Shown: in pieces, positions 12,601 to 23,904 of the stretch
Position numbering within the stretch: the stretch's first letter is position 1
Layout: each line of letters starts with the position of its first letter
Source: Haliotis asinina
Lineage: Eukaryota > Mollusca > Gastropoda > Lepetellida > Haliotidae
Length of the DNA stretch: 64,000 nt
Direction of reading: 5' to 3'
NCBI RefSeq assembly: GCF_037392515.1
Contig: NC_090283.1
Coordinates: 27,358,249 to 27,422,248, forward strand
The notes under the pieces: generated by a model
Told to the model about the DNA's origin: nothing
The model's database searches: none
The model's input: the letters and a program-made list of their open reading frames with translations, nothing else
Made by a program: the position numbers and the translations under genes

Positions 12601-13491
12601 ATGAAATATTTCTTAGGCTTGTTTGGTTGTGTTTGTTTCCAGGAAGACATTGATGGTAGTGACTGGGATGTGTCTCCTGTTGAGGATGAAGAACCTCAGA
12701 GAGGACTGAAGTAAGATTTCATAACTGTTTTGATAAGATTCATAGTGACATGGGTCACTAGAGGGTACTGTAGGGTTATTTCAAGCCCAGTTGTCTGCAA
12801 GGCCACAGGGTCTTTCCAGCCCCATTGCGGTAGTAAACTTCTGTACAGCCAGGATTCACATGACTTTTCACTGCATGAGTATTTTTATGGCAATTTTCAA
12901 ATCATATTATATTTAAAATGTGTTGACAGCATGTGACAATATTTTATATCATTTTTTGGAGTAATAAGATGCATATAATAAGACCTCGAAATCCATGGTT
13001 CTGACTTGAGGTAAGATATGATTTATCTTGAACAGTCAGTATGAAATCTTCAGAAGAACAGTGTGAAGTTTCTCTGTTAATCGCAGCAGTTAGTGCTTGT
13101 TCATCATTGTATCTTGGTGTTACAATATTACAGACGTCCTCCAACAAGGAACAGTAACCGTGGCAGCCATGCAGAAACCGACTTCTCCACCAACACATAT
13201 GGCACCAGTGTCTGGGGTTCTTCATCTAAAGGTACGGGCATATCAGCAGGTCATAGACCATGAATTGTGTTAATGGATTTTCTACATGTACCCAACTGGA
13301 TAAAATTTTTGGATGAGGTTTTTCATGAAAAAACATGATTATATGGGCTTGGGGTAAATTTGATATGCCATTGTACAGATTTGATGTCTTTTTCAGCTGC
13401 CAGCACAGCGCACAACCGAGCTTCCACATCAAAGAGTTCCTTCATCACAGATGTCAGCTCTGATGAAGAGCTTGACCTTGACAACATTTAG
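664..13491 (+). CDS. DZIP1: DZIP1/DZIP1L-like (Iguana) ciliary basal-body protein, 3' part of gene
   Basis: Fifteen coding exons join in frame with GT..AG introns: 664-771, 1840-1938, 2154-2222, 2840-2957, 3829-3886, 4744-4885, 5520-5597, 6172-6274, 8435-8633, 9965-10174, 11155-11260, 11716-11802, 12643-12710, 13134-13231 and 13397-13491 (stop TAG). They give 545 residues; the N-terminal part, with the DZIP zinc finger expected in the family, lies left of the window. Visible in order are Lys/Glu/Gln-rich coiled coil (first three exons), a Ser/Pro linker, a folded segment (LGTTQFLEQLRKNP, FASLLDEQVAKRGI, then KFPDFEALRQHYDRI), an Arg/Ser/Pro-rich stretch, acidic TQWDSEEESEEEE, ELSRSIESQL followed by KPFGGVDTM, DDDDWD and DGSDWDVSPVEDEE, and the tail TSVWGSS. 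The FASLLDEQ segment, the SIESQL-KPFGGV block and the acidic DWD motifs are what I recall of DZIP1 and DZIP1L, which act at the basal body and transition zone in cilium formation and Hedgehog signalling. Choosing DZIP1 over DZIP1L is not possible here. Confidence 0.72.
2265..2640 (+). repeat. Dispersed repeat of unknown class in DZIP1-like intron
   Basis: The stretch contains GTCGATTTTGGTGACCTT followed by ATTTTCAC. The same words recur at 8745-9000, where they occur twice about 130 bp apart. Repeats built on GGTGACCTTGACC are common in mollusc genomes, but I cannot give a family. Its limits are approximate. Confidence 0.35.
3633..3724 (+). repeat. Two-copy 46-bp tandem repeat
   Basis: A unit starting CTTGACAGTA and ending CAACAAGGAC occurs twice in a row, starting at 3633 and 3679, with one difference. 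A decayed third start follows at 3725. Weaker relatives (GATAGTAAGG, TTGATAGTAAAG) run back to about 3040, so the whole 3.0-3.75 kb stretch may be an old decayed array. Confidence 0.7.
4098..4258 (+). mobile_element. tRNA-derived SINE, family I
   Basis: The head has A-box-like TAGTGGTTGGAGC and B-box-like GGTTTGATTCC. The body follows (GATATTGTTGGAATATTGCTG), then a tail of AAACTCACTCATT. This is one of the best-preserved copies in the window of the family that recurs about fifteen times. Confidence 0.7.
4313..4466 (+). mobile_element. SINE family I, partial copy
   Basis: Starts near GGCTGTGTCTGCTGAAGACC and keeps ACAATGTGTGAAGCCCA, GATATTGCTGGAGTATTGCT and an ACTCACTCATTC tail. The A box is lost. 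Confidence 0.6.
4910..5400 (+). repeat. Minisatellite, unit about 20 bp, in DZIP1-like intron
   Basis: Roughly 24 units related to CATAGATAGGCACAGGTGGA are seen, with growing divergence toward the right end. The array begins about 25 bp after the splice donor at 4886. Open frames on the minus strand are by-products of the repeat. Confidence 0.85.
7026..7292 (+). mobile_element. SINE-like repeat, family II
   Basis: Begins near GTGAAGGTCCCGGGTTAGAA, carries GGGGCGACTAATGGGATCGG and CTGGTCCAAACTCGATTATT, and ends GCTGGAATATTGCTAAGTGC, CGTAAAACTAAACTCACTCACTC. The last 45 bp match the tail of family I while the rest does not. Confidence 0.65.
7549..7773 (+). repeat. Short-unit tandem array (CTACACTCAG / CTACACTCCAG)
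   Basis: About 20 units of 10 or 11 bp (AGCTACACTC with an optional extra C) alternate irregularly. The array is in an intron of the DZIP1-like gene. Confidence 0.9.
7785..7930 (-). mobile_element. SINE-like repeat, family II, partial, reverse
   Basis: Contains ACAGTCCAGTGGTCAACAGC and TGACAAGCATGGGTTACTTG, the reverse complements of family II body segments. The ACTC tail is missing. Confidence 0.55.
8735..9005 (+). repeat. Dispersed repeat, two decayed tandem units
   Basis: The words GATTTTGGTGACC, ACAGCCTACATTGGGT and CAGACACCA each occur twice about 130 bp apart. It is related to the repeat at 2265-2640. It lies in the intron after the Ser/Pro-rich exon. Confidence 0.45.
10197..10372 (+). 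mobile_element. SINE family I
   Basis: Has AGTCATTAAAGCATTCACTC in A-box position, GAAGACCTGTGTGCGCTTCC in B-box position, GAATATTGCTAAAAGGGG, and a tail of CACTCACTCACTCACTG. It starts about 25 bp after the donor at 10175. Confidence 0.6.
10525..10665 (+). mobile_element. SINE family I, tail lost
   Basis: GGTTAATGCATTCACTCGTC, then GAAGACCCGGGTTTGATTTC, GTGTGAAGCCCATTTCTGGT, and ends in GATATTGCTGGAATGTTGCT. The ACTC tail is absent. Confidence 0.6.
11830..12448 (+). repeat. Homogeneous 60-bp minisatellite, about ten copies
   Basis: The period is exactly 60 bp. Units differ almost only at one A/G site (CTGATTCAT or CTGGTTCAT) and one T/G site in the first unit (GATGCT or GATGCG). Because 60 is a multiple of 3 and the unit has no stop in several frames, it produces 240-250 residue open frames on both strands that are not genes. 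It starts 28 bp after the splice donor at 11803, in an intron of the DZIP1-like gene. The near identity implies recent expansion or ongoing homogenisation. Confidence 0.95.
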
Positions 13492-13914
13492 ATGGAGAAA
13501 AGTTACATCTTCTTGAAGAAATGAAATGAAAAAGTACCAAATCTTGAATATCACTACGAAAGACAGGAACCCTTGACCTTGCCATGGTATAGTTTAAAAA
13601 ATGAAAACCTTCCCTCGACAACTTGATGAAAGGAGTACTGCCCCTATCATTGACATTTCATTAAAGAGATGAACTACTGACTTTCATGTTGAAGATGAAG
13701 AGAGGAAATACTAACCTCAACCTTCATATCATTTTGAAGAGTCAAAATTGTGACCTTCACATCGAGATGAAGGGAGAAAATACTGACCGTTACCTTGACA
13801 ACATCTACAAGAAGAGAGGAACTTATGTTCACGTGATACTTGAGACGGGGACATGTTTCATTATGGGGACATGTTTCATTATATGGATGAGGGAAACTTA
13901 ATTGTGTCAATAAA
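13492..13914 (+). terminator. 3' UTR and candidate polyadenylation signal of the DZIP1-like gene
   Basis: AATAAA at 13909-13914, followed by TTTGTTGCATTTTTTTC, gives a 3' UTR of about 430 nt. A later AATAAA at 17274-17279 is possible if the UTR is long, since 13.9-15.8 kb has no recognisable interspersed repeat. Confidence 0.5.
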
Positions 13915-16900
13915 TATTTGTTGCATTTTTTTCATAAGATGAGCTGTTAGATGGTGAAGAGCAACATATTTGAAAAGTCTGTATGGGAGAAAATTGGCCT
14001 TTCAGCTAATATTGTTGTGACTTTTCAGAATATATATAGTGAAGTGTACTTGTGTGAATTGATGACAAGAGAAAATATTTTTCACAATTGAACCACATGT
14101 GATTTTAATGGAAGGCTTGAGCTGTAGTTTTCTGGCCTTTGAGTCCGTACTGAAAGAAGTTGTGATATTTTACCCTCCATTTATTATCAACTTGCATAAT
14201 GTCATATCAAGTGTTTTATGATGAATCCAGTGTTATAAATGGTAGTTCATGAGACAGTCCTTGCATGTGAATTCCAATGTATTTTTAATATCCATCCATA
14301 TACATTTAACCATCGCAGCTCCCAACTGTATTTTATCAGTATGAAATGGCGTCCGAGTTTGTGTTCTATATTTTGATGTACCTGTATTGTCATCATGCAT
14401 AATCAGTGTATTAATGTTTGCATAATCTGTGAAAATCCATGAAAGATATTTTATCATATGAATTGTACATAAAAAAATGGCCTTTACAGTAAAACTCATG
14501 CTTTTATGCAAATTAGATTTTTTCCTGCATAATTTTTCATGCTTGATGTTTTCATGGCATGTGAGTCATACCGTCCATTCAACTGTTGTACTCATGTTAG
14601 ATTTTACAGCATATTTGTGGGGTTGTAGTTTTGTTGCACTGATAAATTATTTACTGAACAAGTTCCTGTCCTTTATTAATGAAGTGATTCAATATGGTTG
14701 ACAAATTAATAAAAATGTAGTGAATATTGACAAGGAAGATCAAGGGCAGATAACCCTGCTGTGTTTTAAAAACTAATTGGTTTGGTTGGATCTTTGAGTA
14801 ATACAGATGAGAAGCAAATTGCAAGTAGTAATATTTTGAAATGGTATCTTATTTATCAGTGTCTTTATTGTATACATTTGTTAGTATTTGTTTAGATGTT
14901 AGAGCATTTCATTTATTTGTTTTCTGGAAAATACTATCATACTCATTCTTCATATCTGTGTCTCAATCATTTTGGTCCCATTTTTACAGAATGTTGACAA
15001 CATGATCCCTATTATATTGTTGATATTTATTCTGCTTATAAGTAAAGAAAATTTTCCCACTAAATCGTCAGTGTAGTGATGATGTACATGATCTTATGTG
15101 TAACTGGTGTGTGTTTTTGCATAATCAGCATGATGATGTTGTATTTGTCTAAGTGCTTTTTTTTGGACAGAAAATCCATCCATTATAAACTATTTTGTAT
15201 TGTGTTTGTTCGTACCAAGTATTTTCAGTTTATAAATGAAAAATTTATATTTGAATGAAATGTCAAGAAATTGAAATGTCCACCTATATAAAAATATCCA
15301 TCCAGTCCCTAAATATATTTTACATACCTACTGAAATATTTTTCCCAAATAGAGATTTCTTAACTTTTGTCAAGAGTATATTCTCATGACAATATTGAAT
15401 TAGTTTTGTAAATGATATTATTACAGTTGCAGAGAAAAACCATTGGCTTGTATAAACATAATCAGTATTTTACATTATGATCTTACATTTGTTGAAATGC
15501 CAGAACAGATTGGCATGTATTTCATGAAACGGAAAGGAAACAAAGGTCTGTACTGTTATCAAACTTAATCCTTCAGGATTAAATGAAAACCAATAAGTCA
15601 TCAATAGTTACCTCCCTTACAATAACATGCCCTTCCATTGGTGAGATGTGTTCAGGTCATGCATGCATTCAAACTTTTAACAAAACAAGGAAATTGGCAT
15701 ACTTAGATGCTTGCTCAAATGATGTCCTGCCTGTTTAAAACAAGAAGTAGTATATGTTTATGCTTATATTTATGTTTTCTTTCTATTCATAAATACAAGG
15801 CTTTGAAGTTGGGTTGAGGTAGTCTAAATAGGATAAATCATTAGCTTGACATGCAGAAGACCTGGGTTCGATTTCCCTCATGGTTACAATGTGTGAAGCC
15901 CATATCCAGTGCCCTGCGCTGTAATATTGCTGGAATATTGCTGGAATATTGCTAAAAGCACGTAAAACCATATTTACTCAGCTGAAGTGGAATATTTGGG
16001 GAGATGCAGATGTATTTTTCTGCTGATATTAAAGGATTAATTGTGAATCTGTTGCTGTAGAGTGATACATATGTTGATATTGTATACTGAGAAACATTTT
16101 ATGTCAGGATTGTGTACTTTAGTACATGATTTGTCGGACAGCTTACTTGATTTGATGGCAAAAAGGGTATCATTTCAGCATGATTTAATCATTAAGGGAC
16201 AAGGCTTGATTTGTATTTGTTTTCTGTTGGTGACAGTTTCAGGTCAGAATGTGCACACACACACTCCCTCATTCACTGTGTGTTATATAACTAGTTACTG
16301 TGTGATATAAAGCTTTATCCAGTCCTATAATTCAGTCTGATTTTGTGAAGCAAGGAAGACTGAAAATGTTTCATTTCACTGGCAATATTTTAAGTCTATC
16401 ACAAACAGTAAAATTACCAGAATATGTTTCATCAAAAAGTGTGTTGGGAAAGTACATGGCTTTTTCCTCTTTGTTATATCAACTCTTGGTTGTTTTTAGT
16501 GACTCTTACACAAAAATTGGGTAACCCAATTCCAGTGAACTGATACGTATTAATAGACAGACAAGTTTGCAAAGGCTCTGGCAAGGTGTGTCATTCAGAT
16601 AAGCAGGAATCCCATGACAGTGGGTTCAAATCAAAGATCTGTCATGATCATGATTCTGTGTTTGTCTGCACTATTCCATGTGGCTTTCACCAAAGTAGTA
16701 AAGCCTTGAACCTACGTACGCCACTTTGTTTAAAGATTCTGATGACGTGCCAGAAGTGAAGTACTATTCAAACTAACCTCACATTCAACTCATGCTTTAC
16801 CCTCGGGTATCTTTGCAGTCATCATGTGAGCAGAGTTTCAGACTGTCCTGCAGTATTCAACTAATGCCCTGTGCTATGAATGATATAAACTTTGGAAAAT

Positions 16901-17478
16901 CTATATATTGCACATTTAAAAATTGTTGATGCTGCATTGTCTAGGGTAGGGTGTGATCCATTTGACATGTCAACTCTTTTGTAATCATACTAATTGATTT
17001 TGCATCTATTTCTCATATCTCTGTATGCATGCATCATATTTTTTGTGATATAAGCAAGCTACAACAGCCTCAGTTATACAGCGTACAGCTCTGTATCAAC
17101 AGAGATTTAAGACAATGGATAATCAAGCTGGGTACATTGTTGTGCGGCTATATTTTATGGATTTGTTGTAGTCTGTATAGTTGACAGTGATTACTTTCTG
17201 TGATCCAGTGTATTTCATAACTGTGATTGTATATACTAATTTAGACATAGTCATGCATGTGTATATTACATATAATAAATCATAATTTTGATTTTTGTCT
17301 TGGTGTTTCTCTGATGCATAAGGTGAGTGAATATCGTTGGCCACACATAGCAATGTATGAATTGTTATATTTATCATCACAGCTCTCCCTTGAGCTGATC
17401 TCAAAGTTACTTGATCCGCCATGTTCTGGTACCTTGGTCCATTCTGGTGTATGTACTTGTCTTGGTTTATTCAGCTGT
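13915..17478. other. Intergenic or long 3' UTR; no gene seen
   Basis: AT-rich sequence with only short open frames and no recognisable exon. One family I SINE lies at 15812-15982. Nothing else could be supported. Confidence 0.5.
15812..15982 (+). mobile_element. SINE family I
   Basis: GAAGACCTGGGTTCGATTTC in B-box position, GTGTGAAGCCCATATCCAGT, and GCTGGAATATT present twice in tandem before GCTAAAAGCACGTAAAACC. The ACTC tail is short. Confidence 0.65.
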
Positions 17479-18290
17479 TGAATGGTGCAGTTGGATAGCA
17501 TAGTGGTGAATGCGTTCATTCGTCATTCCAAAGACCTGATTCAGTTCAGCAGCCTCTGTGGTGTAGTAGTTAGAGCGTTCGCCCAGAGAGCAGAAGGTTG
17601 CAGGTTAAAATATGGTGCAACAAGGACTAATCACCTTGGAGTCAGTGTAATGTGTTTGAGAGTGGTATTCATACGTAACTGGATGGTATCTCAGTGAGCT
17701 ACCACTATGAAGCCAACTTAAACCTGGGTAAGTACAAGCAGCCACACATACTCATGTATGTTAAAGTCCATTTCACCTCACCTCACCTCACTCAGGTTCG
17801 ATTCTCCACTTGGTACAATGTGATATTGCTAAAAGCAGGGTTAACCGTACTCACACACTCATTCATAGTCAGCCACTGGGTTAACCATACTCACACACTC
17901 ATTCATAGTCAGCCACTGGGTTAACCATACTCACACATTCATAGTCAGCCACTGGGTTAACCGTACTCACACACTCATTCATAGTCAGCCACTTGGAGTC
18001 AGTGTAATGTGTTTAGTGTGGTATTCATACATAACTGCACTATGGTATCTCAGTGAGCTAGCACTATGAAGTTAACTTAAACCTGGGTTAGTACAAGCAG
18101 CCACACGTACTCATGTATATTAAAGTCCATTTCGCCTCACCTCACTCAGGTTCAATTCTCCACATGGTACAATGTGTTAAGATTATTTCTGGTGTCCCCT
18201 GCTCTGAGATAGTGGAGATATTGCTAAAAGCAGGGTTAACCATACTCACACACTCATTCATAGTCAGCCACTGGGTTACCTGGCTACCCT
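17479..18290 (+). repeat. Nested SINE fragments with a tandem tail array
   Basis: A family I head fragment (17479-17545) is followed by a different tRNA-like head, GTGTAGTAGTTAGAGCG then GAAGGTTGCAGGTT (17555-17612). Two similar units follow (about 17635-17880 and 17995-18270), each with GTCAGTGTAATGTGTTT, TATCTCAGTGAGCTA, TCACTCAGGTTC and GATATTGCTAAAAGCAGG. Between them the tail GTTAACCATACTCACACACT ... AGTCAGCCACTGG is repeated four times with a period of about 41 bp. The pattern suggests SINE dimers amplified in tandem. Confidence 0.6.
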
Positions 18291-18837
18291 TACAAATCAA
18301 ATGGTGGTGGGGCAACGAGACTGACTTCATCATATAGTATACAGACAACAATTGTGCATACAGATTGTTAATAGAACTGATTGGCATAACAAGTTACGTT
18401 TCCAAGTGAAAGATTTCTATTAGTTGTATTGAAAACATCACCAAATGATTTAATGTATGATTAATATCATTGGTTGATAGTTCCTAAAATGGTGGATGGG
18501 GTTGTTGGTATGTGTGTGTTACTGGATCAAGTATAATAAGATTATTCGTCCATTTGCTTCGTATCAGTCGTCAGTCTTTGTAGGAGTCATCATTAATCTC
18601 CATAGCCAGCAAGTGAGTATTTCAGTATGTGAAAGATTGGGCTTGATGGTGAGGGAATCCTTGAGTTGATGCAAGATTGCATTCATAAGACATGGAAACG
18701 GTGGTGGAAATTCAAACATAGTTGGATCCTGAATCAGGGCATCCTCTTTAAACGGTCCACTTGGTTCACAGTGTTACAGCTGCAGTATAACTAGCCCTGG
18801 CTGAAGGTAGTGAAACCAACCATTCAGAACTTGATGA

Positions 18838-19063
18838 CAATGATGGACGTCATTTGGCTCCACATCCTCCGGCATCAACAGATCGTCGATACGCTGGGGT
18901 TCTGTAACACGGACAGGTTTTTTTTCCGAGTCCTTTGTCACTTGTTCCACATGTTCATCTGCGTCTGATATTGCATAGGGTCTGGTTTGGTCAACGTCTT
19001 GCAGCGTCTCCTGTTCAAATTCTAGACTAATCTCGTTCACCGATTCCTCTATTTCTATTCCAC
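18838..19063 (-). pseudogene. Partial duplicate of the 217-residue secreted-protein exon
   Basis: About 225 bp match 19925-20150 at an estimated 80-85% identity, in the same orientation. The translation keeps ETLQDVDQTR, EPQRIDDLLMPEDVEPN and similar blocks, but nothing matching the start, signal peptide or C-terminus of the complete copy is visible. It ends on its upstream side at a poly-C/CA microsatellite. It reads as a broken partial duplicate; a role as an extra exon of a longer transcript cannot be fully excluded. Confidence 0.6.
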
Positions 19064-19065
19064 CT

Positions 19066-19118
19066 CCCCCCCCCCCCCCCCCCCACCACCACACACACAC
19101 ACACACACACACACACAC
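19066..19118. repeat. Poly-C plus (CA)n microsatellite
   Basis: A C run at 19066-19084 is followed by about 15 CA dinucleotides up to 19118. It lies at one edge of the partial duplicate. Confidence 0.95.
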
Positions 19119-19549
19119 CATCGATATAGCGATGTGGCTTCCAATCTTACACAGAACACGGGGGCACATTCACGTGGTAAAACCGAGGACGAAGGACTCC
19201 CGGTGCTGTGGCCGCCACAAATGATGGATTGAAACATGAAAATGCAAACTCAGATTTCTTTGAACATGAAGGCCAAAGTTGAGAACTCTCCCATGTGCTA
19301 AATGCAGATACTTGGAGGATCAGATTGGGTGGATCTTCGTCTGTCTCACAGTCCTTAGCCACATTATCTTCTTTCCAGCCAACCTTTTCTGCAATGCTAA
19401 AGCCCTAAACGAAGCGCGTCTTGAATTCCTCAGGTTTAGGTATCTCCCTAGTCACTGGGGCTCCTTTTCAAATTAAATGGAATCATTTGGTTTCATCAAA
19501 TTTACGTGTATTCAGAGACGAGGCTTTAGTCTAGGTGCATCTTTGTACA

Positions 19550-19555
19550 TTTATT
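19550..19555 (-). terminator. Candidate polyadenylation signal for the 217-residue protein gene
   Basis: AATAAA on the minus strand, about 66 nt after the stop codon at 19621-19623. Its position supports a gene that ends before the partial duplicate at 18838-19063. Confidence 0.5.
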
Positions 19556-19620
19556 CGTAATACGGTTAAAGGTCACAAATAATTTGTAATGCCAGATGGG
19601 ATGTCCTTTTGCCAAGGTGG

Positions 19621-21512
19621 TCACATTTCATCATGGAATACAACCCTCGCGTAGTCTTTATTTTGATGAACAACATGCTCGTGGCTGGGGTTGTCAATGA
19701 ACACTATCTCACTGATAAACGCCTCCTCGTCGTCATGGTGAGCTTCAACAACTGGGAAGTCTTGGATTTCAGGAGATGGAGGAATTGCCTTGACAAAAAC
19801 CCGCTCCGAATACTTCGTCTCACCTGCCCTGCTTCTGTCACTCCGTCGAAGCAGCTCAATGTTACTGACATCTCCTTCTCCATCTGACCTTGGCGTGACC
19901 TCGACCTCTTGACTGTCTTCGAGCTGATGGACGCCATTTGGCTCCACATCCTCCGGCATCAACAGATCGTCGATACGCTGGGGTTCTGTGGCATTGGCAA
20001 GATTTTTCGAGTCCTTTGCCACTTCTTTGATATGTTCATCTGCGTCAGACTCTGATATTGCATGGTGTCTGGTTTGGTCCACGTCTTGCAGCGTCTCCTG
20101 GTGAATCTCTAGATTGTTCTCGTGCACCGATTCCACTATTTCTATCTCCCCCTCGATATGGCGCTCAATGTGAAGGGGTGCGGGATACAGGATACGTTTC
20201 TGCAGGGTTTCATTTTCATTTTGGTATTTCGAGTTGGGTTCGAATTTCAGACGGTTGTCAGAAGCAACATCGTCTGTGGAAACAGAGAGGAAGACTTCTG
20301 AAGAGGTTGTCAATACAGTCTGAAACTTTGTACATTTTACAAAATTGTTAACATGAAGTTCCTGACTGTCTTATAGACTTACAACTGAAAGTATTTCTCA
20401 ATGCAATTTGCATAACAAGTCTAATTTGACTATTCCAAAGTTTCGAACCACGGTTCTTCAGATGCCATCTATCTGTGATTGTCCCTAGGTATGGAATCAT
20501 CTCTCCTCCACAATTAAACGTACCAATCCATTACCAATAAGTTAATTTTATATAATCTGAAAAATGATGGAACAAAAAAAAAATATTTCCTCTTTGGTGA
20601 AATTCAATATTCTACATGTTAAGTTAAGACATGTAGTTCTTAAAATGTAAATTTATTTCTGTCACTTTATCTGTAAACAGGCTTGCCTTTGTGGTGCCCT
20701 GGTGGAATATGCCAGTTTGATTTTATACAAGGCTTTCAAATCCTAAACGTTCGCTTAGATGTGAACACCATTCTGTACGGCAACCTTTGTCTGCCTCAAA
20801 CTATATATGAAAGTAGTTTTAGTCAAGTCCATACGTTTCAGTTAATGTGTAATATGTCTTGTCCCTGTTCATTGTCCATTACATGTATTTCTTAGTCGGG
20901 AGCTGTCTTGAATAAGGTGAATAACATGTGCGCAATGCTACATGTTCAAACAGTAAGACTGGAACAATGAACAAAACATCATTTAGATCCCCCAAAAGGG
21001 ATAACTGGAGGAGTAAAGTTCCCCCAGACTAAATGAAGGAAACAGATCAGATAACATAACAGAACTGAGACATGATAAACCCGTTACTGACATCTTAATT
21101 TCAAAGTTAAAGAAGTTAAAAAATACTCGGTGTTTTCATGATAAAGTAGGCAGTTTGTATTCCTCACAGTAGTATGAAAAATCGGGTGTGATTTCAACAT
21201 CTTTTCATTATTTTTAACCACTTCATCAGTTTCTTTTACCATAATGCTTCGTTTGAAAAAATGAATTAGCTTCTATACTTTGTTACTGGTATTACAGCTA
21301 GCAAAACTATTGCAATATATTGCAACAGAAAACTTGACGAATTGTGATACAGTTTTCCTTCTCTGAGAATTTCGGTCACTTCCATAACTTCACATTAACA
21401 TCTTAACATCTTCAACCAGAAGAGACATTAACATCAGGTACAACTCACCTGCGTCCACTGTGAAGATGACCGAAGAGAGGATAGAGCTCACTACAAGTAG
21501 CCGCCACCACAT
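19621..21512 (-). CDS. Secreted acidic protein of unknown function, 217 aa
   Basis: Two exons: 21512-21449 and 20273-19621. Exon 1 starts at ATG and encodes the signal peptide MWWRLLVVSSILSSVIFTVD, then ends GCAG before GTGAGT. Exon 2 follows a strong acceptor, CTCTCTGTTTCCACAG, and the phase-1 junction makes a GAC codon. The mature protein is rich in Glu, Asp, Val and Ser, with blocks NRLKFEP, ETLQKRILYPAP (a possible Lys-Arg processing site), IEIVESVHENNLE, RIDDLLMPEDVEPN and RRSDRSR. I see no known domain and no transmembrane segment after the signal. The open frame extends further upstream with a Met, but the signal exon and the acceptor argue for the spliced form. The neighbouring 417-residue gene has the same first-intron phase and a similar DGRLLFEP just after it, so the two may be distant tandem paralogues. 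The protein would act outside the cell or in the secretory pathway. Confidence 0.6.
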
Positions 21513-22635
21513 CTCTACCACGACGATGCAGACGACGTCGATTCTAAGTGGCAGTGGACGAGAGCCGGACTCACATCAGAACGTATATCAATGAACATAA
21601 GCGATTAAAAATTTCCATATGATATTGACTCAGTGGTAACACCTTGTGAGACCTCTCAGCGGTGAAACTAGAGGGTCAGCTTCAGGAAGATGTCAACAAG
21701 TCTCTCTTAAATACTGCCATGACACAAATCGGTTATTAGGGCACTACACATTGAAGTCAAAGATTTTGTCACAAGCTGTTTCTGGAGCAAACAGAACTAT
21801 TGCCACGGTCATTTTCCCCCGATTGCAACAGTACATTAATTTATTGTGCGTAATATATGTCGCTCAGAGTGTATTGTTTACTGACATGCAGGTTTGAACG
21901 TAAAACAATTTAATTCTTTAGTAAAATCTTTTTGTGATAAACTGTTCCTTGAGAAAAAAAGAACTATTGTCAGCTTCCAAATCGTTTTCTGATTTGAAAA
22001 TCTATTCAGTTGACTATATGTTTGATATAACAGTTAGGACGAGTGCTTTGACTTTCTCATGTGATGCTCATGCACCATTTTTATCATTTTTTAAAACTGC
22101 AGTGATTGTAAACAGTACTCTGCTGGGAGACTTGAAGCTTGAGTGTTTACAAATGCTGCGTGTTCATATGTCCCGGTGATATAGGAGACGGGCGTCGATC
22201 TTTACTTGAATACACCATGCGCAGCTGTGACTGCACGTGAACAATAGAAGCTCTGCACCAATCAATGACCAGCAGTGACTTTCGACAGAATATACTGATC
22301 CGTCATTGACAGGGGCCGTATAATAACGTTCCCAATACTTTTGAACTAGCGATTGCACGCGGACATCACTTCCGGCTTTCTACATGGTTACTATTAACAA
22401 CAAGACGCTTACATTTCATTCTTTGAGAAAAGGATGAGAGGTTTGAACAGGATCCAGTTGCTGATGCAATGTTACAACAATGTAACAATTTTGGCAACAA
22501 AAATATAACAGAATCCAAAAGTTGCGAGTTTTCGACATTCATCTGTCGTCTAATAAGAAAATTATCAGAAAATTAGAAATTAGTAAGAAAAAACAACAAG
22601 ACGTGTAATCAGTCAGCTCGTGAAATGATTGTTTT

Positions 22636-22735
22636 GGTCAGTCAGTTCGTGAAATGACTGAAATCTCTAGTCATTTTATGAAATGACTGAAATCTCTAGT
22701 CATTTTATGAAATGACTGAAATTTGTCCCTGAGAG
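22636..22735. repeat. 35-bp tandem repeat with internal palindrome
   Basis: The palindrome AGTCATTTTATGAAATGACT occurs at 22671 and again at 22706, separated by GAAATCTCT. A variant (AGTCAGTTCGTGAAATGACT) precedes them at about 22641. Single strands could fold into serial hairpins. Confidence 0.75.
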
Positions 22736-23904
22736 CTACACTGTCTGACTGAAATGGTTCGTTGGTGATACTGCTTCTCTTATCTAGCTTTGAGGGTTTT
22801 TTTTATTGTTATGAAAGTATCCTAATTAGGTTAATCTTACGATGAGTTCACAGGGAGTGCACTCTGAGGCAACATAGTCATGGCAACACCCTTATCTGCT
22901 GTCCTTTAGTTGCTTCTGAGGGATTGATTCTGGAGATGATTCGTGTGGCAGGAATAGGAATAGGATCTCCTGAAACACCACCTGGATAAATCATATAAAA
23001 TGTCCCGAACAGTGCCACCAACATACATTTGCTGCCAACTTTCAGTATATATCACAGTATTGAGCAACGGTTTCTTACTTTATTGCAAGAGAGATGCGCC
23101 AAGTGCCCAACGTATACGATTCCCAGAGAAGAGTGCTACACTTTGGTAGAAGAGGTCAGGCAGGCTGGTGAATGAACAAGTACAAAGGGTCGTCATGAGT
23201 ACTACCATCTGTCCAAGTACGAGGTCCTCAGTGCGGCGACGTCTACAAGTTGATGAGGAAGCACGGAGGATACATCCGTGTACTTCATGAGCATTGAGGA
23301 TACCGTCAATGTCTCATGAGCCATGGTAGTTCCATTATGTGTGTTAGGCGCGAAGCCCCTTTACTGCTCAAGTAACCACAATAGCAGTGCTGCCAGTACA
23401 CGTATTTCCCGGCGATAACAACACCACCACCACCACCAACAACAACATGAGTTATAACAACAAAATAGTTTCATTTATTCACACACTATAATACAGGCAC
23501 AAGACGGAACCGTGCATGGCGCTGTGCACCAATAGAAAATATATTATTACCCGAAAGGAATGTACTGTTGTATTTCGACAACTTTAGATGACATAAAACT
23601 TGGGTTTGATCATGCAAACGAGCTACAGATACACCATATGTACAGCCGTTTGGGACGCATTAAGTACTGGATTGAGGCTGTACAGATATATTGTACAGAT
23701 ATACTGTACAGATATATTGGTGTCAAGTTGACCATGTGTAATTCAGTCACCATCAGATACAAACTGTAAAATATCACAGGATAACATCACACTTGCTTAG
23801 CCCCGATGTCCTGGATCAAGAAGTGTATCTCAAAGTAACGTCTTTGTGACATTAAGAAGCTGGTGTGATTAATAGGAACAATTTTATGGAGAGTCATCTT
23901 CCTT

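Noticed and set aside
17555-17625. Possible functional tRNA gene
   Set aside because: Box-like motifs are present, but no cloverleaf could be drawn and it is joined to SINE body sequence.
19055-19237. Open frame with Val-Cys and Gly runs
   Set aside because: It reads through the CA and poly-C microsatellite.
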